From the NCBI GenBank assembly GCA_948567375.1, contig OX419761.1:42260243-42324242 (forward strand): a DNA stretch of 64,000 nt, read 5' to 3'. Origin of the DNA: Lunularia cruciata (taxonomy: Eukaryota; Streptophyta; Marchantiopsida; Lunulariales; Lunulariaceae). Positions 25,398 through 36,182 of this stretch are shown one piece after another. The position numbers and the translations under genes are program-made. Positions within the stretch are counted from its first letter, which is position 1. The number at the start of each line of letters is the position of its first letter. The notes beneath the pieces were generated by a model. The model did not search any database, had not been told where the DNA came from, and worked only from the letters and a program-made list of their open reading frames with translations.

Positions 25398-25610
25398 TAT
25401 GCAGGCCATGTACACCAGCGCGAGTGACTGTTAAGACCATCACACTTCTACGCTTCCTGTTGTGCTCGTACCAAAGTAGCATGCCCTTTAGTTTTGTTGG
25501 TCGGAATGTTCATACCTTCAAGAGATAAAAGCCATCTCTTGAAGGTATGATCTCATTTTGTGCAGGACATGTACACCAGCGCTAGTGACCGTTTAGTCTC
25601 CGCGGACTTC
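25398..25610 (+). repeat. Pair of short direct repeats with intervening hairpin
   Basis: The block TGCAGGCCATGTACACCAGC at 25399 recurs at 25562 with few changes, and homology continues for about 60 bp (GTGACyGTT, CnCrCTTCnACGCTT). Between the copies, a perfect 16-bp hairpin (25511-25526 with 25534-25549) sits just before the second copy. Confidence 0.55.
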
Positions 25611-27461
25611 CACGCTTGTTCAAGTCAGAGATGTTTACCTCTCAGTAGGGTGAATCGGGTTCTCGAACTAAGTGCGGGGGCTGCAAAGAGCCCCTCTCAG
25701 TTTAGTTATAATGTTTTACACATTCTTACCATTCGGCACCAGTGGTGTAATACAAAAGACGCCCGACATTGCTCCTTTCATAATGGTTCCACACAATCTT
25801 GCAGATATAAAGCTCATAGATCATTTGCTGGTGTCAAAGGTTGTCAAACTTCATGCACTTGAGCCATGTTCAAAATGTCTTCACTTGTTTGATGCTTGCA
25901 CATATACAAGAGTAGTACCTCGACAATTATTCAAGAGGTAATTTATGATTTCGGTTGATTGTCTGTTTATCATTCCTTCGGATACGAGCACAGGATGGTA
26001 TGAAGGTACCTGCGATCTTAAGCGAAGGTTTGGTAAGCTGAATTGTATCGTCAAGGTCCGTATACCAACTCCCAACTGTAAGTCCATCTCGAGGAAGCAG
26101 TAAATCCCTCCCAGTGTTCACCACAGCATGGAGGAGACGGGATAGTAACAAGGTTGGTATCAGAAATTTCTAATACAAAATCGGCTCTACCCTTCATCTC
26201 TCTTGAAAGCTTTCTCATACAACCAATTTTATCAAGGTAGATGCAAGATTATATCAACTCTAGAAGTAGTATAGTTTGGATGGTGAGTCCAATAACCGTT
26301 GTGCTACTGGAGGCCAAGAAACGCAACATACTGATCCAAAAGACCAAACTCCTCACACATCGACTCGGTTAACGGTGCTAGCTTTGTTTACCTTCAGTAC
26401 AAGGGTTGTATCGCAAATCTAAGAAACCTTTAACATATACAAGCTACTAAAACGAGCCAAGACTAATCAAAGATTCTGGATTGTGGTTTACTGTCAGTAT
26501 TTTGAACGATGGTGAGCAAGAGTTCACTACCATAAACTCCTGTAAGCCCAACCCTACACCTGAAGTTTAGTACTTCTGTACAAGGACCCTTGAAGACGTT
26601 CCTTAAAATCCAGCCTCTTGAAGTAACCAATCTAATTAATTTGCTGTCTACAGAAACAGTAGCCTACTCTCCAAACTTGGCTGCTAGAAGATTGCCTAAT
26701 TGTCTATGCAGTATTTCACGAATGTTCCAGCTGAATCTGCAGATATGGACTCAGACGAGGGATCTGATTAGTCAAATCCAGAGCTCACCACACTTTTTGG
26801 AGAGACCGGACCCACGAATAAAGTCTTCCAGACTTTTACGACTGTGTCAACCACACCTGCTAGAGGGACGGTACAGAAAATCACCAAGGATTTATCCTTA
26901 ATTCTGTACGAATACCAAAATTATACAGAAAGCCTACTTACGAAAAAAAATAGTGTGTCCTACATCTCCCGAAGGGGATCGGCTGTACGTCCACTCGACA
27001 ATATGCAGAGAGGAACCTCGTACTTCTGAATTTAAATACAAAACACTCTCACGTAGATTAGCCTGATATTTCATGAGCTGCATAGTCGTCCATTTGGAGA
27101 AGAAAGCTCACTTACTACCATTCTGACATCTCAACATGTCGAATTTCTTATGCGCGATGCGTGCAAATTGCTAAGAGGTCGATGCTTTTGGGATTTCCTC
27201 CGGATTCACTGAAACGAAATGCATAACAAGCGACAATTCAAGAACCTGTGATATCCTTGGCATGCACGTGAAAGAATTTCAGATACTTCGGGGACCGGAT
27301 GGCCTACCGTATGACCAATTCTTTAGGTCGTCAATTATCCTACACAGAATGGCTTCACGAAGAACTGGTGAGGGAGAAGAAAAACTTACCAACAGGCCTC
27401 ACCTTGCACTGGCAGGAACTGCAAGAGAAACCTCAAATCTCGAGAAAACAGGCTATCTTTG

Positions 27462-30344
27462 TCACTCCCATATGCAGATTCGTCCACTCTTATCTGCTGT
27501 GGCCAATGGTTTTCCCATGCCACTCCATGCGCACGCAAGTACAGGATAAGTGTGACCTCCTTTAAGGACTGATTCACTTTCATTGCTCTTCCCGCTCCAA
27601 ACAACCACAGACCCATCTGCAGACCCTGCTGCCACATAGTCTTCGTTCGGACTTAAGCATGACCTGCACCAATTAGTAGCCGCCCTAAAGGCTGAAGACC
27701 GATAAGTGGCCTTGATTTCTAAACTGCGTACATCAAAGATGTTATGAACGTTGTCCCGTCCACTCGTAAGCACAGTGTACCCACTTCGTGAAAGAGAGAC
27801 AGATGTAATGCCGTGACCATGCGCAGCTACCTCGTTAGCTAGCTTTCCTGACCGGATGTCCCAAAATCGCAAGTTCCCATCCATGTGACCGGAACATATC
27901 AACGCCCCATCAGAAGTAACACATATTGAGTTGCAATTGCTGTAGCATACGATGGTGTTTACTCCATATCCTGTCCCCAGATCCCAAAGCTTGATTGTTC
28001 GGTCATGCGAAGCACTCACAGCTCTTTTGTTCCCACTTGGACTGAGATCCACAGCAACCACTTTCTCAGTATGACCTGTGAGAGTATGCCGTATTCGGCC
28101 CGATTGAGCATCCCAAAGGTATATTTTGTGGTCACTGCAAGCTGCCAACACCTGCCTGTTGTCCGCAGAGGTGGTCAAATCAAGCACAGAGCCCGTGCAG
28201 CCCCGCAGTGTATTTAGATTGGTTGCACCCTGCGTATCCCATTGTTTCACTTGCGAATCATTCCCTCCGCTTAGGAGGATACCACTGTGGTGCTCAAACA
28301 CTATCGCACTACATCCTCCTTCGTGTGCTTGTATAGTATGGCGAACCTGTGTAGGTATACCTGAACCATCATACAGTTCAGCACCTACTTCGCTATGCCT
28401 AACAATCCCATCGATTTGTGTTTTCGCCAGCTCCTCCAGTCTGCTACCCTTCAGCCTCTCCATCATATCCTCATACATTGCATTTGCCTGGTCCAAAAAT
28501 ACAAGGAATGAGCAAGGTAATAACCTAGATATCCTTGGCTTGTTCTATATGAATGCCAAAGGTGATGCACTTAGCGATCTCTTCTATGCCTGTCATAACT
28601 GTTTACCACTCGTGAGCTGCAAGGGTCCACCCTGTTGTAGGAGGAATACAAATACCCACAACCAATTGCGCAGAAAAAAGCAGTTTTAGGTAATGGAAAG
28701 GCCAATACAAGTCAAACCTAGGGGAGATCATTATCAACTATAAGGTTCACATTTAAAAAATTTCAAATATAATTTGACTACCTGAAAATTGGAATGCTTG
28801 TTTCCCCTTAGCAGTTGCTACAACAGTTACTACACAAGGGATTCCTGCTTCCTCTTAAGAAATAAGAAGTACCTCGTTCAAGCGTTCAGCGTCTTGCATT
28901 TTCTGCTGCATCCACCGATCTACAAGCATTTTATTATCCATCTCTGCTTTGGAGAGCTTTGATTCCATCTCTGCAACTTGACGTTCAAGTTCCTTCTTTT
29001 CTTGATCCAAGAGATCTATCGCCTTCCCTTGTGATTCGACCTGAGTTTCCAACTCCTTAAATTTTGCCCTGCACACGTTAGGGTTGTCCTGAATCTTTAG
29101 AGGTCCAAAACTAATCTGCTTTGATGAAGTTGCATAACAGAGCATCAATGAGGTCCGAGATCGTAGTGTTAACGTTACTGGATCCCTGAGAGCAAGAAAG
29201 CTCTCTCCTTGTTTCATCCAGTCTGCTAAATTACACATATCCCTTCTCCTCAACATACTAAAAAAAAACAAGAAGCTCAGATAGAAGTTCGACCTTGTTT
29301 CCACAAGTTCGGCTTGGAGCCGACCAATCAAATTATCCTTGTCCACAAGTTGTGTGCGCCAAGTTTGGTTAGCAGAGACTTCGGCCAAGAGCTGTCTTGC
29401 TGTTTCTGCTTGTGAACGATAGCTTTGATTCAATTCTTGCTGTAATATATCCACCTTGACTTGCAACTCTGTCCCCTGGCACATTTCCCAAAACAAGCTG
29501 CTTAATTCTCAGTCGATTCTGAAGTTACTGAATAAAAGGTTCGCCTGGCTCGTGTATCTGCCTGAAGTTTCTGTCAGTAAGTAGTCTTGCTCCGGTCTTT
29601 TGTAATACATTTATGCAAAAGTAGGCAGACAATGTCATGGCTCCTACTTTGATACAACTTTCTCTCATAGTTTTCACACAAGTGCTCACCGCATCAGCTT
29701 GCAGCAGGCAATGTGCTCATTTTTTTGAGTTCAAAGCTTTGGAATGCACGGCCTAACACGATGCTCTGTCTATAAATCGAGCTTAGATCAGAAGCCAGAA
29801 TTTGGAATCAAATGACGTTTGATTGCTACAGATTTGATCCTGCATCTGCCCCGGGATTATCAAGTCTTTTCCAATTATGTTACAAGTGGTGTCAAGATTT
29901 ATGAACAGAAGGCGATCTAAGCGAAATTTGAACAAATTGGTCGTTTGAACTCTCAAGTACCAAATTAATGAGCGATCGTGATTATACCCAAGAAGGACTT
30001 TTGCAACAGACAAACTCGGAGTAAATGGCTGCAAGAACAACACGTTATCCTAGGGTTGAAACACCTGCACAGATGTTTACTTCATCTTCTCGAGCCTATT
30101 ACAGACGTAAATCCTATCAGTAAAAAAACATTGCCAGAAAACAAATAACGACACCGATACAGGAACTCCACCGCACCTGATATCGCACCGCTTTCGCAAG
30201 CGCAGAAAGAGCAGGACCGTGCGCTCCTTCCTCATCTTTGTGCCGCTTACGAAGAGCACGGCAGGCCTGAACTACTGCGACTTTCATTCTTTCCTCCATC
30301 ATCATCGGCCCCTTCACGCTGATCGCTTCTCTCATACTGCTCAA
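27462..30344 (-). CDS. ATG16: Autophagy-related protein 16 (ATG16), four exons
   Basis: Subunit of the ATG12-ATG5-ATG16 complex that directs ATG8 lipidation on the growing autophagosome membrane. Exons, in coding order: 30344-30177, 29475-29294, 29068-28873 and 28487-27462 (stop TGA at 27464-27462). All introns are GT-AG and phases match, giving about 523 residues from the first ATG. A start at the MMMEER cluster (ATG at 30299) would give about 508, nearer the usual plant length. Residues 20-56 carry ALRKRHKDEEGAHGPA, the conserved N-terminal region that contacts ATG5 in the family. Residues 57-200 form a coiled coil containing DNKMLVDRWMQQKMQDAERL. From about 234 come seven WD40 blades (VKQWD, IYLWD, IKLWD, LRFWD, NIFD, VVVWS, CIWE). 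The propeller is wholly inside the last exon. No disabling change was seen. Family assignment is secure; the exact start is not. Confidence 0.93.
29069..29293 (-). other. ATG16: ATG16 intron 2: 225 nt, open in frame
   Basis: Bounded by donor GTCGAAC and acceptor TGTGCAG. The length is divisible by three and it contains no stop in the frame of the flanking exons, so retention would add 75 residues to the coiled coil instead of truncating the protein. Known ATG16 proteins are colinear with the spliced form, so removal is the expected main product. Confidence 0.7.
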
Positions 30345-32847
30345 ACGCTAGGCAGGATTACGAATATTCTTCAGCAGGCATTGAATTCTTATTCACGCCT
30401 TCCCATCCACGGAAATCTCAGCCATTTGTGTGCGTGCGATGATCAACAAAAGTTCATAACAGGAAAAGAAGTTCTCATCTGAGATACAAATGATGAACAA
30501 ACAGTGAAGGATCCAAATCCCCTCTGATCTGTAATTCTCATCTGTTTCAAACGTCCTGCAGCGTTACATGAGCAGATTAGATGCTTCATTGTTCAGTATG
30601 ATCTACTAGCAGAGGCAAGACTCCTCGACAGGTGTCCCCCCTCCCTTCTTGTCTGTTTGGGTCTTTATAGCGTTAGCTTTCCTCCTTAGTCTTTACGTTA
30701 CTCCTATAAATGTTATCTTTCTTTTCACGACCACCCAGGTGCGCGCATCTTCCTTTGTATTCATGGACGTCCATAAGCGTAACCTTCTCTGTGGAGGACA
30801 AAGGGCTATTTATTATTCTTAATGAGATATTATGATTTTCACGATCTTAATTTTAAAGCGCTAGTAGTTTTAACCTAGTTATAGTTTATATAGTTTGGGT
30901 CGAAAATGTTGATTCAGTCTACTAGATAGATTAGTTTAGCTCGAAGTTAAATCGTCTTATATCATTGTAATTTTATACAAAATATTATGAATCAAAAGAT
31001 GGTAATTATTTGGTAATTATTTTGTAATTTTATTTTTGAAAATATTATAAAAAATATTAGAACTGATGAGAATTGCACATTTGATTGGGTCTATATAAAC
31101 TGATATCGTTATGTTATCTTGAACGACTGTCTAATTTAAAGGTAGAAATTCAGCACCAAACTTAACAATATCATATGTATAAAAGATAAACGTAAATTAC
31201 GCATGTACTTGCAAATATAATACAAATAATTTATTATATTCATATGATACTGGCGTTTGTTTTCTAAAAACACTATCTACCTTCACTATATTCTTTATAA
31301 TAAAAGAAACTCTTTCTTCTTGTCCATGCTTGGACCTAATTAGCTTCTATCAACTAAACTGTTTCTAATCCTGCCATATTCTTACTAGTTCAACTAATTT
31401 TTGTGTGAATTCTTTAATAATTAAAATATAATAACTATAAATTGATAGATCTAATGAACTGTAACGTTTCTGCATATCGTTTCTAATGCCTCTGAATTTT
31501 CAGGGGCTTTGGCATCCACTATGTGATTGAATAGATATTTATTAGAATGGAATACGTGAAATCAGTAATTAATTCCAAGGTAAATACTTTCCTAGAATAT
31601 ACAAATCACATATAGTTAAATCTATATTTATGATTATAAACAGATTTATATATGTGTATGATGTACTTATAGATTTATTTATAAAATTGCTAAACAAGCA
31701 AAATCCAAATATTAGTATTAAATATAATATATTTGAGAAAACCGAATTATGAATGACTAAAGCAGTCTCATAAATATATAATATATAAATGAAATTCATG
31801 TTTATGTGCTACATATACATCTAAACTCTTCTCATGTTTTTTATGTTTGTTTTAATGATCACATGTCAATTATCTACATTTTATTAATCATCATTAAAAA
31901 ATCTTAACAGTGAGAAAAAAAAATATCAGTTTTTTTAAATTGTAAAATAATAAAGAAAACCAAGAAAACATGACTTTGTAATTTTGTTTTTTGTCCTTCG
32001 TGATTTATCCAAAGGACTTAACCTAACTAAATTGTCCACATAATATCTCATAATCCAACCATAAAGAGCTTGGAGTAGATCCTAGACTAATTTCAAATCT
32101 AATCATGAATTTAAACAACAAATAAGATATGATTTTCAACCTCGTTTATAAGCGAGAAGGGTATAAATTATACATCTAACCGGTAGATCTTTTAAGGAGT
32201 AGAAGAAAGTTTTGAACGGATCTAACAGGTTGCAAAGGAATAAAAGAGAATATCGTTTCAATCTAATTATTCCGAATCTAGTTTATAATGAGAAGGGTGT
32301 TAATTCGATATAAATATAGCAGGTTAATCTTTTAAGGAGTAGAAGAAAGGTTTGCATGGTTCAGACAGTCAGCAAAGGGATTAAAGAGAATACCGTTTCA
32401 ATCTGTTTGCTTGCAAGGGGTAAAGAAGGATATAATGTAGATCTAATTGTTTGTAAAGGGGGTGTAAAATCGAGCTACGCATAGACATTAGACAGCAATT
32501 CGATGACTGTTCCTCGGAGTATTGAGGTGAATTGGTCTGGATCTAACTATTTACGAAGAATAAATGAGAGCTTTATGATCGATTGTAACAAAATAACTTG
32601 ATGGTGAAGCTCATCCCCATAAGAAATTAACATTGATTGAATTATAACCAAATCAACGAAAAGTTTACTCTCTCTTTTGCCAATAGAAGATGTAAGTTTA
32701 CTTTTCTATTGTTGTAATGCATTTTTAGGTGATAATTCTCAAATTGTAGCTCGTATATACATTGTTATGCAACGTATATGGTTGATAACATCATACACTA
32801 TAGAAGTAAAACTCACACGTAAGTTATACATGAACTTTAAAGTGTTA
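30345..32847. other. ATG16 upstream region and AT-rich spacer
   Basis: The first few hundred bases presumably hold the ATG16 promoter and 5' UTR; no diagnostic element stands out. From about 30800 the sequence is strongly AT-rich, without domains in any frame. A diverged tandem repeat lies at 32142-32405. Confidence 0.45.
32142..32405. repeat. Diverged 137-bp tandem duplication
   Basis: Both units share GTTTATAAnnGAGAAGGGT, CTTTTAAGGAGTAGAAGAAAG and AAAGAGAATAyCGTTTCAAT in the same order, offset by about 137 bp. A weaker third start may follow near 32410. Confidence 0.65.
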
Positions 32848-33293
32848 TAATGTAATCAGTTCACTTTTTTCATTCAAATCAAATTTGAACTCTATCTTCC
32901 ACTCAACAATCTGCTAACAATCAAACACTGATTATAATCAAGCCATACACACTCTAGCTAAGAGACTCCAAGTGATGTTTGCTGATTTGTCTACCATAGT
33001 CAAGAACTCAAAGGTTCAATATTAAAGAAGTGAACTGTCTAAAGTTGCACTTCAAAAGTATACCCCTCTGCTTGACCTAGGTTTCTAGTCGTAACGGTGC
33101 CGCTAATGGCACATCTTATAGTGAGAATGGTGCTAGTCACGATGGATATCACCATGTGATTAATAGCTTTAACATGAAATTTGGCTACCATCAAGTAGTC
33201 CATGAGCAACTAACTACCAAAATAACTATGACTGCAAACACTACCACTCTAGCGTCCAAGCAAACTAGCTTCGGTGCTACAAATGTTTTGGTG
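32848..33293 (-). repeat. Element B LTR, left (3') copy
   Basis: About 445 bp strongly similar to 48849-49279 (for example CAAGCCATACACACTCTAGC and ACCAAAATAACTATGA). A separate short direct repeat, CATCATACACTATAGAAG plus flanks, occurs on both sides of it (32787-32852 and 33338-33402). The true LTR may therefore be somewhat longer or partly duplicated; exact TG/CA ends were not resolved on this side. Confidence 0.6.
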
Positions 33294-33609
33294 ATTGTCA
33301 TGAGTATATACAACATTACATAACACACATCTCTATCAACATCATACACTATAGAAGCATAACTCACACATAAGTCATATATGAACTCTAAAGTGCCACA
33401 ATCGCTCCCTAGTTGGCGGTTACATCCCTCTAACTCCAAATAGTCATCTATTCCAAATGTGTGATATGCCTTATAGGAGGCTGGGTGCTATCAACCCCCA
33501 TCATTAGTCACCTATCTGCAATCTATATCACATAAAGGTGAACTAGCTATAAGTCAAGTCCATCTAAGACATAACCACAATCCTTGAGGAACCACCATGA
33601 AGGGAAGAG

Positions 33610-33852
33610 TCAAATAGCCACATGCCATCCTCTCAAATAGCTATCACACACCAACATGATAGCAACTCCACCGAAAGAGCCACATAACATATATTGCAAG
33701 TTTGCACGTACAAGTATAAAGCTTAGGTCCATAGTGCCATCAATGTTTGGGAGGTGGCATGGTGCACAATTGTGCCCATGATCCTTCCAAACAACACCAT
33801 CATGTCCTTCCAACACGAGGATTCCATAAGGCAAACCCTTGTGCACTCTCAA
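33610..33852 (-). pseudogene. PHD-finger-like tail of element B polyprotein
   Basis: Downstream of integrase, where many plant Ty3/gypsy elements have a chromodomain, this 80-residue segment carries HNCAPCHLPNIDGT followed by YMLCGSFGGVAIMLVCDSYL and then GWH. That is the ordered skeleton of a PHD zinc finger (C-x2-C, C-x2-C, H). The first Cys of each of the two Cys pairs or its partner has become Tyr (Y54 and Y72 of the segment; single G-to-A changes). After a frameshift the expected VPQGLWLC end follows near 33570. PHD fingers read histone tails, so in an active parent it could have guided integration. The role is inferred. Confidence 0.5.
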
Positions 33853-34437
33853 GATAGTATGGCATGTAATAACATCAAGTGTCTTTGATGCAATCTATTG
33901 TAGATATACATAGTCACTTGGATGAAATCAATAGACCAAGGGTTTATAACCTCCTCCTTGAATGATATCATAGTATAAGGTATCCCTATAATAAGCAGTT
34001 GCTAAGTTCTTAAAGGCCATCGGCATCACTTTCCAAGATATCTCTGCATGTTGAGAACATACCCTCACCCATACATCTAGATCATCCAAGTCCAAAACTA
34101 CAATAACATCAAGATGAATAGCTATAGGTAAAGTGGATCTAGTCTATAGAGTAGAAAGTAAGGAGAGAAGAATGCTAAGGAGGCTTGCTAGCTAAATTGA
34201 TAGCCCATGGCCAACTAAGGTAATTGGAGATCCCAATCTCCCAAGTGGTCTCTTTGCAAACCATACTTATGTAATTTTCTTGTCACCATCTAAAACACTC
34301 TTTGCTAAGCCATTGGCCTCAAGGTGATCTCAAGAAGTAGTAGATGATCAATCAAGGCCTTGTCAAACAAGACTTGAAACTCCCCCAAGAACTCTGTACA
34401 CTAATTAGTCAAAACCTCAACTGGTGCACCAAAATGA

Positions 34438-34830
34438 CTAAGAACCCAATCTAGGAATGAGTAATCCTCCCTCCCCCCCTTCTCTAGACTTGTCAAGAAG
34501 TACCACCAACTCAATCCACTTAGAGAAGTGCTCCACCATAACCAAAACATACTGATGATGTCTCTTTGTCAATAGTATAGGTCTCGCAAAGTCTAAATTC
34601 CAATAGTGACCCAATCCCATGATTGATAATGGGTGTAACTATGGCATAGGAGCATTCAATGATGCTCTAACTTGATCACAAACCACACATTTAGCAACAA
34701 ATTGTTGTAGATAAGTCTGTATACCATGCCACCAATAATAAATTTAGAGTAAGCTATATACTTTATTCCAAAATGTCCTAGCTCCTCATGAGCATGATAT
34801 ACCAATCGTGGTCTCTAAGATGGAAATGGT
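34438..34830 (-). pseudogene. Element B integrase remnant
   Basis: Minus-strand pieces show the zinc-binding start (LVYHAHEELGHFG, then YNNLLLNVWFVI-like sequence replacing the HHCC spacing) and the catalytic-core opening WNLDFARPILLTKRHHQYVL followed by VEHFSKWIELV, with the first catalytic Asp present. Frames change between these blocks and the later D and E motifs are not discernible. The fragment is dead. Confidence 0.7.
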
Positions 34831-34897
34831 ACTATTTGCACTCTATCATCCTCCCATACACAAAGAAGGTATTTTCCCTCTAATCTAAACCACCTGG

Positions 34898-35322
34898 TGT
34901 AAAAGACCAAAACCGAGGAGAGAAATAGGAGAATGGAAGCTCATATTGGGACACTTGAATGAGGGAAAACTCTGAATGCCTAGCATGAGCTTTGGCTTTG
35001 GTATTTATAGGTACATACAAGGCACTTGAGAAGCTTCTCAAGAAGCTTCCTCAAGCCGCTTTCTTAGAGTGCAAGCCAAGTTAACTAGAAAGCTTCTCAA
35101 GAAGCTTCCTTCTAGAAGCTGCCTACTTGGCGTGCAAGCTAAGCTAGTTGGAAGCTTCTAGAAGCTTCCTTCTAGAAGCTACTTACTTAAGGTGCAAGCT
35201 AAGCTAACCGGGAAGCTTCCCAAGAAGCTTCCTAGATACTTCCGGAATATTCTAGGCTAATTTGTCTTATGTGCTACTTCGTGAGCCCGACTGACTTCGT
35301 CGCTAAACTCCATATTGTTACA
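34898..35322 (-). mobile_element. Solo LTR of the heat-shock-motif family, TSD CCTGG
   Basis: A 425-bp LTR, TGTAA to TTACA, closely matching 1123-1548. It is flanked by the 5-bp direct repeat CCTGG (34893-34897 and 35323-35327). Element B's coding sequence between RNase H and integrase resumes in the same frame once the LTR and one target copy are disregarded, proving insertion into an older element. A solo LTR forms by recombination between the two LTRs of a full element. Confidence 0.93.
35151..35175. promoter_or_regulatory. Perfect heat-shock-element array in solo LTR
   Basis: GAAGCTTCTAGAAGCTTC at 35151-35168 followed after one base by TTCTAGAA: the same arrangement as in the LTR at 1377-1401. 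It is conserved in all three LTR copies in the window. Confidence 0.6.
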
Positions 35323-35664
35323 CCTGGCTTGTTGAAGGACACAGTCTCTCTCCTTAGCACTAATTGTGCCACCCACAACACCAATGCAAAGATAATCCAT
35401 TGCTAAGGTTTCATCATGAATATCTTGCTGACCTATAACAATATTGTCACCCTTTGGATCTTTGACCTCAATAATTCCTCCTATATCTGTTGAGAGAGAC
35501 GTACCACCAAGGCCTCAAAAAATATTTATAAAAAGATAGATGCATGCCAACTTGGCATCATCTCCTCATCTATCTCACCATGCCAATATGTTATGGTCTG
35601 ATCCTACTAGTTGAGATATAGGTTTCTACTCAACCCATTTGCATCATGATTCACCACTTCATGT

Positions 35665-35853
35665 CTATGAATAATTATGAAACCATAGTCTTGTAAAATC
35701 AAACCCATTGTGCAAAACCCATTGTGCAAGCTTCCTTGAAAGCTTTTCAGACTCCATCAACCATTTTAATAGTTGAAGATCAATGACAAGAGTTAGGAGG
35801 TTACAAAATAGATAACATGAGCATTCTTTGACCCAAATGGTAGTAAACTCCAT
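35665..35853 (-). pseudogene. Element B RNase H remnant
   Basis: The segment contains LVIDLQLLKWLMESEKLSRK followed by LAQWVL. In Ty3/gypsy polyproteins this corresponds to the TDHxxLKWLM...KLxRWAL block at the end of RNase H. Flanking frames are broken. Confidence 0.65.
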
Positions 35854-35945
35854 TAATATAATACATCCTTGTTGTGAAGATCAATAACCCAAAATGTTAT
35901 CTTGGACTTGTCCTCCTCTCTAATCAACAATTGATGATATTCTAC

Positions 35946-36182
35946 TCAAAGATCCAAAGTATTGAAGAACCTTGCATTCCCAATTGCATCAAAGATCTCT
36001 TCTGATGTAGCCATGGCATATTGATTAGCCCTAGTTTGTTGGTTGATAGGATGGCAATCTCCACACATCCACCTATCTATGTAGTTGCTATTTAGGTCCT
36101 TCTTGGCTGGCATTATTGTATCTAAAGCATACTCTCCATATGAAATCTCCACCAAACTAATGTCCAAAAGGTATATACTCAA
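35946..36182 (-). pseudogene. Element B reverse transcriptase remnant
   Basis: Contains NYIDRWMCGDCHPINQQTRA then FDAIGNARFFNTLDL, the N-terminal fingers-to-palm segment of Ty3/gypsy reverse transcriptase ending in motif A (the catalytic Asp in TLDL is present). The YxDD loop region further downstream is not in an open frame. Confidence 0.75.

Larger units (their letters stand above)
20942..27461. other. No recognisable gene downstream of ATG16
   Basis: About 6.5 kb of complex sequence with frequent stops in all frames. No protein domain was identified. It includes two hairpins and a short direct repeat near 25.25-25.6 kb. The end nearest 27461 is the 3' flank of ATG16 and presumably holds its 3' UTR and poly(A) signals, which are not distinctive. 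Confidence 0.4.

Noticed and set aside
28126..28689. 187-codon plus-strand frame over ATG16
   Set aside because: It is the complement of the ATG16 last exon and intron 3; the minus strand has seven WD40 blades, and the plus-strand translation has no domain.
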